A stretch of 40,523 bases of DNA, from contig CAZMWE010000008.1 of NCBI GenBank assembly GCA_964570005.1, positions 1-40,523 of the forward strand, in the 5' to 3' direction. Both the position numbers and the translations under genes were made by a program. The stretch is from JAJZCD01 sp964570005 (GTDB lineage Bacteria > Patescibacteriota > Saccharimonadia > Saccharimonadales > UBA4665). Of the stretch, positions 33,701-40,395 are shown piece after piece. Every line of letters begins with the position of its first letter. Positions within the stretch are counted from its first letter, which is position 1. The notes beneath the pieces are model-generated. The model worked only from the letters and a program-made list of their open reading frames with translations. It did not search any database and was not told the DNA's origin.

Positions 33701-34304
33701 CTTGGCTGTCTTTAGGAAATGTGTCGAGCAATTTTGTACTGACGGCTATGTGCGTTAGACCAGCTTCCTTAGCAAACTCTACGACCGCGCTCAAGCCAAA
33801 TGAAGCGATTCGTACGTCAAACTCTTTAGGTTTCTTACCTTGGTCATCGTCCGATTGCGCTACAGCATCATCCATGCGCACATGAAAAGCTTCATCACAC
33901 CCGTACCAACGTAACACCGTCGTCTTCCGGTCTGGTTTTAGAACATCTACCGGCTCATTAAGCGCATCTCGAACTTCCGACTGCAGCTCTCCGGCCTGAC
34001 GCATTCTGCGATTTCCCCCAGCCCGCACAGCACCGTAGATCGCGCTACCGATGAGCAGGTTGCTGGTCACAGCGTACGCAATACCGGTTGGTATGGCATC
34101 TATACTCAGATGGTTTAAGCCGGTACTATAGGTAGCTGCCACAGCCGTAGCAATATTGCCCGCCCGCACACCGATGTTATGCCGGACATACGGCGGCACC
34201 CCGAACGTATCGTGGCGCATAGTATGTATTTCTGCGGCAGCCGCAAGGCCATCAGGAGCCTCTTCGGGGACCTTATACGATTGCGAACCTGCCGCTTCAG
34301 CCAT
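30726..34304 (-). CDS. giant membrane protein with extracytoplasmic transglutaminase-like triad (1192 aa)
   Basis: The N-terminus has one or two weak membrane segments (about 45-95). A cytoplasmic region (about 100-455) includes an acidic loop (QSDDDQGKK) and VKFHDMDGDFAGF. A membrane helix lies at 459-486 (RRAMATLAMFGTFMVTGAAA), then a large external region (487-970), a last helix (about 973-997), and a basic, Arg-rich cytoplasmic tail with two helical repeats (AQRLRQIAERRARLQRLASI). In the external region Cys894, His935 (GDAHDW) and Asp947 have the order and spacing of transglutaminase-like cysteine enzymes. I do not recognise the family otherwise. TATAGA is 6 nt before the ATG. The gene is monocistronic, between RarA and an ABC exporter. 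Confidence 0.55.
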   Translation of the reverse strand: MAEAAGSQSYKVPEEAPDGLAAAAEIHTMRHDTFGVPPYVRHNIGVRAGNIATAVAATYSTGLNHLSIDAIPTGIAYAVTSNLLIGSAIYGAVRAGGNRRMRQAGELQSEVRDALNEPVDVLKPDRKTTVLRWYGCDEAFHVRMDDAVAQSDDDQGKKPKEFDVRIASFGLSAVVEFAKEAGLTHIAVSTKLLDTFPKDSQDPAAYGKVVSNDSLIRRRRVAATDLSTDKTVLLCDMKGAEELAKHAQAVPMRVVMELLKQTSRDHPFLPWAQQLLNDGYGPVTVERGRQVLRDRVNAGDDLELRAVKFHDMDGDFAGFARTEVFSVLRGKERVSMGIGPQPDGSHESYYRGRVNLLRAAGFETLKALITDTYKDRKSLQTQVVRERAELAAWLLLHEDERKGLTIPGGGGIAGSEDLGETFLERVMTEKPRSVLWHLRATGRHRGGEPTIKYHKRGIPVIRRAMATLAMFGTFMVTGAAAGYVLSKGNDANYKTLEQSYALSHGDKNGQPSDTQSQDFLDNYLSRASGLHGLLNRAYFAASDFDTAITDAFSPYVPPSLAHELAPYADPNWEFQKESALQGLDNVYDQGGNSASIGDVYTNLTDVAWQLTPSSGSVSTKGYWAQSMQDYLDASDGLSNYPSWTPPYQNFGMDFESDDNFGTEALTEYPVRTVDLQNPALLRGQGLIQVEGKRYFTSSEMALIHLPDPLGPQYDTNLAQGYALPVLLGADVVAAQARVYSLDGKYLGANNIRVIQLRDGTFYMIMDTSTLNTSTPSYVDISYLVKPDAKTALPVQAKQPMLLGQSTTFNQSSLLTKGLREADALKVWRVLSGDPHATTLPSAEEADVFIRARKGYSFTPYADSGIQLTLSKPATVSTGLGVIGATAAAMPVENCNVTETIAVIASEGRTNDGGFVDNMTGYVSDGGDALLTGDAHDWLMTNKGQVVDGVPSGASLPKTQTQPFNPAASPANEVLGVAEKGLETVLLLGLAYGGVRVARRYGPAVARDAAVVGKAVWLAPAVRSLQIPKPPNEREGDHPTADLRVAQQPERVSQPKSVASGKYAQRLRQIAERRARLQRLASIVMWMDGAGSFEGTALNESVVPAYFERLEAGGDLPRRYNGLAVRSGRQMRNQVDRLVNEGKLTLRPGTKRELIQFARSHRRAQPVLRPKQLSVEQIRTHNESPIVSFERWA

Positions 34305-34443
34305 GGTATATCTATATTTTAATAAAATTTGCTCGTTTGCAATAACCTGACTAATCTAGCGACTACACCAGCTACCGGCGTAAGCTGCTTGTGCTTCAGG
34401 CTTGCATTTGAGATTATTTATATATACATAAGTGAGGCTCAGA

Positions 34444-35358
34444 ATGAACACGGTGCTGCAGACACATGGCTTAAGCAAGACTTACGGCAAGGCCACGGTA
34501 CTAGCACCGCTCGACCTAACCCTCGATAAAGGAGACATTCTGGGCTACCTCGGTCCCAACGGCGCTGGTAAGACCACCACTATTCGACTACTGCTCGGTC
34601 TGATCCAGCCTACCAGCGGCAGCGCGACTATCTTTAGCAAGGACGCTACCCACGACGCCGCAGAGCTACACAGGCAGATCGCCTATGTGCCCGGCGAAAC
34701 GAACTACTGGCCGGGGCTGACCGGCGCGGAGACACTCAAGTTTTTAGCAAACCTGCACGGCGGCACCGACGAGACGTATCAACGGGAACTTATACAAAAA
34801 TTTGAGTTCGACCCCAATAAAAAAGTCCGTACCTACAGCAAAGGTAACCGCCAGAAGATCGCCCTGATCGCAGCGCTAAGCACCCACGCCGACCTCCTGA
34901 TCTTCGATGAGCCGACCAGCGGCCTTGACCCTGTCATGGCAAAAGTCTTCCGCGACGAGACCCGCGCGGCCAAAGTGAACGGCCAGACGATATTCCTAAG
35001 CAGTCATATGCTCGAAGAGGTCGAAGAACTTTGTGACCGCGTTGCTATTCTGAATGCCGGCAAACTCGTCGAACAAGGCACGCTAGAACAATTGCAACAT
35101 CTCAGTGCCATGACTGTCGAAGCGACCTTCCACGGCAACCCGCCCGATATTAGGCACATAAAAGGCATTGGAAGCGTGGAAGTCCATGGGCATTTCCTGC
35201 GCTGCCATGTGAATGGCTCGATTGACGAGCTGTTGGCAACGGTCGCCAAAGCTAAACCCCTCACGTTCTTGAGCCGCAAACCCACGCTCGAAGAGCTATT
35301 TTTGGCACTCTACGATTCCAAGCCAAAGACCAAGGTTACCAGCCATGAACACTTCTAA
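34444..35358 (+). CDS. ABC-2 type exporter, ATP-binding subunit
   Basis: 304 residues from ATG 34444 with TGAGG 6 nt upstream; the GTG at 34432 is not preferred. Walker A is GPNGAGKTT, the signature is YSKGNRQKI (SKGNR in place of LSGGQ, as in many ABC-2 antibiotic exporters), Walker B LLIFDEPTSGLD, and switch His in LSSHMLEEVE. A C-terminal regulatory tail of about 90 residues follows. It overlaps the permease gene by 14 nt. This pair resembles the polyketide/bacitracin-type exporters of Gram-positive bacteria; the substrate is unknown. Confidence 0.92.
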   Translation: MNTVLQTHGLSKTYGKATVLAPLDLTLDKGDILGYLGPNGAGKTTTIRLLLGLIQPTSGSATIFSKDATHDAAELHRQIAYVPGETNYWPGLTGAETLKFLANLHGGTDETYQRELIQKFEFDPNKKVRTYSKGNRQKIALIAALSTHADLLIFDEPTSGLDPVMAKVFRDETRAAKVNGQTIFLSSHMLEEVEELCDRVAILNAGKLVEQGTLEQLQHLSAMTVEATFHGNPPDIRHIKGIGSVEVHGHFLRCHVNGSIDELLATVAKAKPLTFLSRKPTLEELFLALYDSKPKTKVTSHEHF

Positions 35359-36964
35359 GTCCACCCGTTGGACCTTGTTTCGGTTCGGCTTCCGACAAAC
35401 GCTGAAAGGCGCTGCCATTGTCGGCCTCGTCTCTGGGGTCCAGCTGTTAGTACAAGGTATCGCATACCAGAAGGCCTACAGTTCGGCACCAAAGGCAGCC
35501 GCGCTGGCGAAAAGCCTCGCGAATGCTCCCGGGCTCGGCTTTATCTATGGCGACTCACACAACTTACAATATGGCACACAGGGTTACATGGTATACCGGG
35601 TACTCGGGTTCATGGGCGTTGTGACGGCCGTGTGGGCGCTCATGACCATGACCAAAATGCTCCGTGGCGCCGAGGAAGATGGACGCTTTGAGCTCATCCG
35701 CGTAGGCACTCTCACACCGCGCCGAGCAACTACCCTGCTTGTGGCCGGATTTGCCGGAGCCTGGTGGGTTGCACTGCTCATCAGTTTTGCCCTGACGGAG
35801 CTGGCCATAAAATCAGGCAATATAGCTACGACAAGCACAGCCATGTGGATGCTCAACCTGGCCATATTCTTACCCGGCCTACTATTCGGTGGCGTCGGTA
35901 TACTTACCAGCCAGCTGGGGCTGACGCGCGGCCGGGCGATACTCTACGGCATAATCCCGCTAGCTATATTGTTCCTGATACGCGGTACGGCAAACACCAG
36001 CCACGACTTGCATTGGCTCCTCAGCTGGACACCGTTTGGTTGGGCGCAGCTAATTAGCCCGGTATACAATACTGATCGAGTGTGGGTGCTTGTACTGGCC
36101 ATACTGGCAGTTGTAATGGGCGCTATAGGCATCATGCTCGCGCAGCGCGATTACGGCGAAAGTATCATACATGCCTCAACTACGGTCCGCTCGCGCTTCT
36201 ACTTGCTTAAAAATGCCTGGGCTGCCGCACTGCGTCAAAACTTCTGGATACTGCTCGGCTGGACGCTTGGTGCGCTTCTGGTAATCGGCCTGATCGCAAG
36301 CCTTGCCCATACTGCGGAGGGTGCACTGGAGGCGTCCGGCAGCCTTTCGAAAGCCGTCAATAAACTCGGCGGCGCGAATAACCTGGAAGTCGCGTTCATG
36401 AGCGCAGGGGTGCTGTTCATGGTAATGATCCTGTTGGTGATGAGCACCGCTCTCATCGCTCAGATCCGCTCGGACGAAGCTAAGCAATACTTGGATAATA
36501 TCCTGGTTGCGCCGCAAAAACGCACAACCTGGCTCATCCAGCGACTATTACTCGGGCTTGGCGTGGTGTTGACTATATCAATCCTGGGCGGCCTGTTATT
36601 ACTGACTATCGCTTCAATGCAGCACATCTCACTCAACTTCGCTCGAGTAATTGCAACCAGTATCTGCCTGACAGGCAGCGTAGCATTTCTACTGGGGGTG
36701 GGCACACTGTTATATGGACTGTTGCCCCGATTGGCATCGATTGCCATGTACGCCATTATTTTCTGGTCTTTCTTGATTACCTTACTGGCCTCGGCAGCAC
36801 AGCTTAGTAAATGGCTATTACACAGCTCAGTGTTTTACTACACAAACTTTAGTTTGAACCAGTGGCCGGACTGGAAGACATTCAGCTGGTTTATGGTACT
36901 GGCCGTCATGCTTTCTTGGGTGGGGATCCGGGCCTTTGCCCGCCGCGACATCACCCCGGAATAG
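35345..36964 (+). CDS. ABC-2 type exporter, permease subunit
   Basis: 539 residues with about twelve hydrophobic helices arranged as two halves of six (the first about 20-270, the second 295-530). It starts within the ATPase gene, so the two are translated together. Conserved segments include LRGAEEDGRFELIRVGTLTP, a coupling motif found in the large ABC-2 permeases, repeated in the second half as RSDEAKQYLDNILVAPQKRT. The full-length two-halved type is typical of Gram-positive antibiotic efflux. The stop is 10 nt from the convergent DUF998-like gene. No accessory domain. Confidence 0.88.
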   Translation: MNTSKSTRWTLFRFGFRQTLKGAAIVGLVSGVQLLVQGIAYQKAYSSAPKAAALAKSLANAPGLGFIYGDSHNLQYGTQGYMVYRVLGFMGVVTAVWALMTMTKMLRGAEEDGRFELIRVGTLTPRRATTLLVAGFAGAWWVALLISFALTELAIKSGNIATTSTAMWMLNLAIFLPGLLFGGVGILTSQLGLTRGRAILYGIIPLAILFLIRGTANTSHDLHWLLSWTPFGWAQLISPVYNTDRVWVLVLAILAVVMGAIGIMLAQRDYGESIIHASTTVRSRFYLLKNAWAAALRQNFWILLGWTLGALLVIGLIASLAHTAEGALEASGSLSKAVNKLGGANNLEVAFMSAGVLFMVMILLVMSTALIAQIRSDEAKQYLDNILVAPQKRTTWLIQRLLLGLGVVLTISILGGLLLLTIASMQHISLNFARVIATSICLTGSVAFLLGVGTLLYGLLPRLASIAMYAIIFWSFLITLLASAAQLSKWLLHSSVFYYTNFSLNQWPDWKTFSWFMVLAVMLSWVGIRAFARRDITPE

Positions 36965-36974
36965 ACGCCGGATG

Positions 36975-37640
36975 CTAGCCACTTACTGAGCGAGATGATG
37001 CGCCGCGTTTTGGCCGAAGCACAAACGGCATGCTTGCCACCCATACGCAGCTGAGCGTTATGTAGTAGCGCTGCGCCCAATAACCCGGACCACCCCATAT
37101 ATAAAATACGCCGGATGCTATGGCAAATAACGTACCACCGATACCGACGAGGCAGATCCAGGGCCACCATTCACGGTTTTGCTTGTGTACGAATCCCCCT
37201 GCAGCCACCAGCGTACCTATCAGCGCCGTCGATCCGATAAGGTCAAAGCTACCGTGTACGATAAGCATTGGGTCGTGGAGCACCGGGCCACACACCTCTT
37301 CAGACGGCAGACAATGTAGCGGTAGTGCTGCATCGAGTGCGCCGCATAGGCCGTAAATTGCCAGAAAAATCAGTGCCAGCCGTGCCCAACTTGTTTGCTT
37401 GTAAAGCCGCACCAACATGGTTACCACTATCACTAGCAAGACGCCACTCACAATATCCCCCCATATGAATACCCAGTCATATGGCTGGCCAAAGGCGCCG
37501 AGCTCGCTTGCCAGGCCGTCCTGCATAGCCTCCGGATTAAGCCAGAATCCCAGCGGCCAGCTGCAGTATAATGCTGCGGATAAAATGGTTAAGGCGGCTA
37601 CACTGAAAAAGACTGCGCGCTCGGTCCGTAAGAAACGCAT
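36975..37640 (-). CDS. DUF998-like membrane protein (221 aa)
   Basis: Starts at ATG 37640, because TTGGCT-18-TATACT (37650-37679) puts transcription start within a few nt; the open frame further upstream (to 37679) would overlap the promoter. Six membrane helices in the usual DUF998 spacing, with conserved spots GDIVSGVLLVI, LHDPMLIVHGSFDLIGSTAL and an acidic/Cys segment (LPLHCLPSEEVCGPVLHD) between helices three and four. The two cysteines could form a disulfide outside. Function of the family is unknown. Tail is basic. Confidence 0.75.
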   Translation of the reverse strand: MRFLRTERAVFFSVAALTILSAALYCSWPLGFWLNPEAMQDGLASELGAFGQPYDWVFIWGDIVSGVLLVIVVTMLVRLYKQTSWARLALIFLAIYGLCGALDAALPLHCLPSEEVCGPVLHDPMLIVHGSFDLIGSTALIGTLVAAGGFVHKQNREWWPWICLVGIGGTLFAIASGVFYIWGGPGYWAQRYYITLSCVWVASMPFVLRPKRGASSRSVSG

Positions 37641-37649
37641 ATGCTTGCT

Positions 37650-37679
37650 AGTATATCTCGTACTATGAGCTCTAGCCAA
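37650..37679 (-). promoter_or_regulatory. promoter of the DUF998-like gene
   Basis: TTGGCT (37674-37679), 18-nt spacer, TATACT (37650-37655) on the minus strand; the ATG follows 9 nt later, leaving at most a few leader bases. It lies next to the divergent tRNA promoter. Confidence 0.7.
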
Positions 37680-37717
37680 ATGCTATCTGTTAGGCTATAA
37701 TCTCTCCAGTCGATTAT

Positions 37718-37791
37718 TGGGGATTGGCCAAGTGGTAAGGCAACGGGTTCTGGTCCCGTGATCGGGGGTTCGAATCCCTCATCCCCAGCCA
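37718..37791 (+). tRNA. trnQ: tRNA-Gln (anticodon CUG)
   Basis: Full cloverleaf: acceptor TGGGGAT/ATCCCCA, D-arm GCCAAGTGGTAAGGC, anticodon stem ACGGG/CCCGT with loop TTCTGGT (anticodon CTG, reading CAG), T-arm GGGGGTTCGAATCCCTC, and an encoded 3' GCCA. TATAAT at 37696-37701 lies 16 nt upstream. It is followed by a strong terminator. Confidence 0.97.
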
Positions 37792-37806
37792 GAGTAGTAA
37801 ACAGAT

Positions 37807-37846
37807 GAAAAAAGTTCCAGATGCTCCAGTTTCTGGAACTTTTTTC
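37807..37846 (+). terminator. intrinsic terminator of tRNA-Gln
   Basis: A perfect 15-bp stem (GAAAAAAGTTCCAGA / TCTGGAACTTTTTTC), 10-nt loop, with the run of six U inside the descending arm. It stands 15 nt after the tRNA end and is the strongest terminator in the window. Confidence 0.9.
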
Positions 37847-37863
37847 ATGCTCTACCCCCGTTA

Positions 37864-37889
37864 ATCGGGAGTTCGAATCCCTCATCCCT
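37864..37889 (+). repeat. duplicated 3' segment of tRNA-Gln (possible attachment site)
   Basis: 26 bp repeating the tRNA's T-arm and acceptor (37761-37786) with one mismatch, 103 bp downstream and beyond the terminator. No full tRNA is formed. Such partial copies mark integration sites of elements that use tRNA 3' ends. Confidence 0.6.
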
Positions 37890-37997
37890 GTCGGCATTAT
37901 AGAATGACGGCGCAAGTCACCTTCGGGTTCGCACCCGCACAATATCCTACAAGTAGACTCGTAGACATCTCGCACAACTCGAGTTCTCGTGTTATTG

Positions 37998-38026
37998 TTG
38001 ACGAGTTACGAGACGTACGCTAGACT
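37998..38026 (+). promoter_or_regulatory. promoter of the membrane peptide/NYN cassette
   Basis: TTGACG (37998-38003), 17-nt spacer, TAGACT (38021-38026), then GAAAAC and ATG at 38033. The transcript should begin at the ATG, so the first gene is leaderless. Confidence 0.75.
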
Positions 38027-38032
38027 GAAAAC

Positions 38033-38218
38033 ATGTTAGAGTGGATGACTAGAGGCGCAGACAATATCAGTACCCTAGTTTTAGTACTCCTACTAGCTGC
38101 AGTGATCTGTATATTCATCTTGACTATCCTGGGCATTTTTATCCCCCACAGCCGCACCTTTATTACTCGGCAGTGCCAAGTTCTGACGACCTTGTTCACC
38201 TTAAAGAGAAAGCGATAG
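38033..38218 (+). CDS. small single-pass membrane protein, first gene of the NYN cassette (61 aa)
   Basis: One strong hydrophobic helix (about residues 13-38, TLVLVLLLAAVICIFILTIL) between a short N-terminal amphipathic piece (MLEWMTRGADNIS) and a basic tail ending LKRKR. A near-consensus promoter places the start codon at the transcript end. It is followed after 11 nt by the next gene, whose ribosome binding site overlaps the stop. No recognised family. Its size and topology recall small membrane effector or anchor subunits in toxin or defence operons; that is only a comparison. Confidence 0.6.
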   Translation: MLEWMTRGADNISTLVLVLLLAAVICIFILTILGIFIPHSRTFITRQCQVLTTLFTLKRKR

Positions 38219-38229
38219 GAGAAAGTTTT

Positions 38230-38946
38230 ATGTCAACTCTAGCCCCAGCGCCAAAACTAAGGAACCCGTTTCCGTCTATTGACCTTAAACGCGCGTATGA
38301 TTATCTCAAGAAGGTCAAAAATAACATCCCCGGTCAAGATAGACTCGAGCGTAAAGTCCTAATCGTTCAAGGGCTCGGGATTAAAGAGGGAAACAGTAAT
38401 GGGGACAATGTTGTAGGGTCTCTTGCACACTATAGCCTAGTTCACCGCGTAATCCTGAGTGGTCGAACGTATTATCAAATCACCGATGAAGCAAAGGATC
38501 TTCTTGCTGTAGAGAACAACCGCGAGAAATGGAAAGAGCTAGCTATGAGACTGGCGACCAACCCAGTTCTGTTCGCGTTTCTCGCATCCGAATACCCAGA
38601 CGGCAACTTACCCTTGGAGGTGAGTGGTCGACTTATCAGGAAATACCCGGAAGTCACCAACAAAAATGTAGGAGCAATAACTCATCGTTACACTGAATCT
38701 ATCAAGTTTGCCAAAGAAGGTCCTGGCGATCTTAACCCCCTATCTCCTGACTCTAAAGCCGACAACGTCAATGTATTTACATATTTACACCCCCCCGTTA
38801 GCTCTCGCGGCATAATGGACTTCCCCTATCCGTTAGGCGATGGGACTCAAGTGACCCTTACTCTTCCAACCACTCTTAGTAAACGAGACAGTGAAAAGAT
38901 TACCCGCTACTTTAACGCTTTGATAGAATCACTTACGGAGGAGTAG
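38230..38946 (+). CDS. 238-aa protein of unknown function with winged-helix-like N-terminus, partner of NYN RNase
   Basis: Starts at ATG 38230 with TAGGAGAAAG at 38215-38224; the frame before it is untranslated. Residues about 15-90 look like a winged helix (AYDYLKKVKNNIPGQ, GSLAHYSLVHRVILSGRTYY, ITDEAKDLLAV). A second helical domain follows (about 95-150, NREKWKELAMRLATNPVLFA and LIRKYPEVTNKNVGAITHRY), then a linker and a C-terminal strand-helix (QVTLTLPTTLSKRDSEKITR). It is 3 nt from the NYN gene, so the two are translated together. It could be a DNA- or RNA-binding specificity factor. The family is not recognised. Confidence 0.6.
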   Translation: MSTLAPAPKLRNPFPSIDLKRAYDYLKKVKNNIPGQDRLERKVLIVQGLGIKEGNSNGDNVVGSLAHYSLVHRVILSGRTYYQITDEAKDLLAVENNREKWKELAMRLATNPVLFAFLASEYPDGNLPLEVSGRLIRKYPEVTNKNVGAITHRYTESIKFAKEGPGDLNPLSPDSKADNVNVFTYLHPPVSSRGIMDFPYPLGDGTQVTLTLPTTLSKRDSEKITRYFNALIESLTEE

Positions 38947-38949
38947 CCC

Positions 38950-39462
38950 ATGACTAATTATGCGTTTATCGATAGCCAAAATCTCAATTTGGGAGTCCGC
39001 AGCATGGGATGGCAAGTTGACTATAAAAAATTCCGGCTTTACCTGAAAAATAAGTATGGCGTCAACCGCGCTTTCATGTTCATTGGCCTTGTTGCCAACA
39101 ATCAGAAACTCTATACGCAGCTGCAAGCAGCGGGATTCATTTTGATCTTCAAACCTACCGTTCGGTACTTTGAAAATGGAAAAGAAACTGTCAAGGGCAA
39201 TGTCGATGCCGAGCTAGTGTTACATGCAGCCGCAATTGAATACGGTAACTATGATAAGGCGATTATTGTAAGTGGCGACGGGGATTTTGCGTGTTTAATC
39301 CAGTATCTTGAAGATAATAATAAGTTACTCCACGTCTTTACGCCCAATGGTAAGTATTCCAAGTTACTACGACCATACTCAAAGTACATAGTGGAGCTGA
39401 GTCAGCTTAAGCCGTCTCTAAAATATCAAAAGACCGGCATCGGCGGTCGGTCGAAACCTTAG
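38950..39462 (+). CDS. NYN-domain (LabA/DUF88-like) RNase
   Basis: 170 residues that are almost entirely NYN domain: FIDSQNLN near the start (first acidic residue), VKGNVDAELVLHAAA (second) and VSGDGDFACLIQYLEDN (third and fourth), the pattern of PIN-like metal-dependent nucleases. It ends with LHVFTPNGKYSKLLRPY and a basic tail. NYN enzymes cleave RNA in processing, turnover or growth arrest. It is the last gene of a three-gene unit with its own promoter. A terminator-like hairpin is found at 39710-39734, beyond a converging small gene. Confidence 0.88.
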   Translation: MTNYAFIDSQNLNLGVRSMGWQVDYKKFRLYLKNKYGVNRAFMFIGLVANNQKLYTQLQAAGFILIFKPTVRYFENGKETVKGNVDAELVLHAAAIEYGNYDKAIIVSGDGDFACLIQYLEDNNKLLHVFTPNGKYSKLLRPYSKYIVELSQLKPSLKYQKTGIGGRSKP

Positions 39463-39479
39463 GCCTATCCGGTCATGGT

Positions 39480-39560
39480 GATACATATATTATAGCAAAT
39501 GCAATGATATATTGTCAATATTGGTGATTTGTTTCTTAATATATTATATACTCTCCTGTT
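39480..39560. other. very AT-rich stretch after the NYN gene
   Basis: About 78% A+T in 39481-39540 (47 of 60 by eye), with several ATATAT/TATTATA runs and no gene. It contrasts with the G+C of the rest of the window and could be a preferred site for Lsr2 binding. Nothing else is seen in it. Confidence 0.4.
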
Positions 39561-39573
39561 GCTAGCTTTCTCA

Positions 39574-39696
39574 TCACATACCAGGAACGATAACCTTTCC
39601 GTTGCGATAGCTAAAACCAAGGCCCTCTAGTCTTTTGGCCAAGATTAGATATTCGCTTAACAAAGTGTGCCTAGCAGCGGGCTCATCCCCAGCCAT
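39574..39696 (-). CDS. small protein (40 aa) related to the gene at the right edge
   Basis: Begins at ATG 39696; ends TGA 39574-39576. The peptide reads AARHTLLSEYLILAKRLEGL then GFSYRNGKVIVPGM. Fourteen of 24 residues are identical to the matching part of the minus-strand gene at 40392-40523 (LLSxxLxLxxxLExLGFxxxNGKV), so this is a real family, in two copies about 0.8 kb apart. No ribosome binding site. It is convergent with the NYN gene. Function unknown. Confidence 0.55.
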   Translation of the reverse strand: MAGDEPAARHTLLSEYLILAKRLEGLGFSYRNGKVIVPGM

Positions 39697-39709
39697 TTTT
39701 TGTACAATA

Positions 39710-39734
39710 CGTCAAACTTATGTTTGGCGTTTTT
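39710..39734 (+). terminator. intrinsic terminator after the NYN cassette
   Basis: CGTCAAAC-TTAT-GTTTGGCG (8 bp with one U-G pair) followed by five U. It would end plus-strand transcripts from the NYN unit, although the small minus-strand gene lies in between. Confidence 0.6.
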
Positions 39735-39783
39735 GCTTCTGACCAATTACTATTCATCTTGTAATCCTTGCTATGATTAGCTA

Positions 39784-40395
39784 GTGAAACTTACGAATAT
39801 TGCCGCGTTCATCTCGACGGTCATCGCCATTTATTGCACACTTCCTTATATCGTCGCGATTCTGAAAGGTAAAACCAAACCACACCAGTTGAGCTGGCTA
39901 GTATTTGTGATTATGAACGGCATCGTTTTCTTTTCGCAGTATTTTGAGGGTGGCCGCCAATCCATCTTAATCGCTTTAACATTCTTCATCGGTAGCTTCA
40001 TAGTATTACTACTGTCAATCAAATACGGTACTCGTGACACATCCAAGTGGGACAAATTGCTTTTCGGTTTTGCCTTGGCTACTATTGGGCTCTGGTTCCT
40101 TACTAGAAGTAACGTTACCGCCATTTGGCTTACGGTCTTAATTGATTTTGCGGCCACCACTATGATGATTTTAAAGGTAAGGGCCGCACCTGATTCAGAA
40201 GAACCGTTGCCGTGGATTCTTGCAATCGTTGCCTATATTTTTTCGTGCTTATCGCTCGTTGGCAGCCATGATTACATACTATATGTACGTCCCGTATTTG
40301 GCGGTTTTATTTGTGACGGTGCTTTGTGGCTTGCGATCTTATATTACAGAAAAACGAAGAAAACAGTGGAAAATATCAGCCCGGCTGAAATTTAA
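39784..40395 (+). CDS. multi-pass membrane protein (203 aa, PQ-loop-like start)
   Basis: Starts at GTG 39784, 6 nt after TATGAT (leaderless). Six to seven hydrophobic helices. The first helix pair carries a PQ-loop-like pattern: LPYIVAILKGKTKPHQLSWL, in which the PYI...KGKTKPHxLSW segment is shared by a family of small bacterial membrane proteins of unknown role. Later segments: FFIGSFIVLLLSIKYG and FAATTMMILKVRAAPDSEEP. It stops in overlap with the convergent partial gene. Function unknown. Confidence 0.7.
   Translation: MKLTNIAAFISTVIAIYCTLPYIVAILKGKTKPHQLSWLVFVIMNGIVFFSQYFEGGRQSILIALTFFIGSFIVLLLSIKYGTRDTSKWDKLLFGFALATIGLWFLTRSNVTAIWLTVLIDFAATTMMILKVRAAPDSEEPLPWILAIVAYIFSCLSLVGSHDYILYVRPVFGGFICDGALWLAILYYRKTKKTVENISPAEI

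Noticed and set aside
37598..37975. Minus-strand frame containing GDEGFEPPITGPEPVALPLG
   Set aside because: It is the antisense translation of tRNA-Gln and its partial copy, a well-known false protein.
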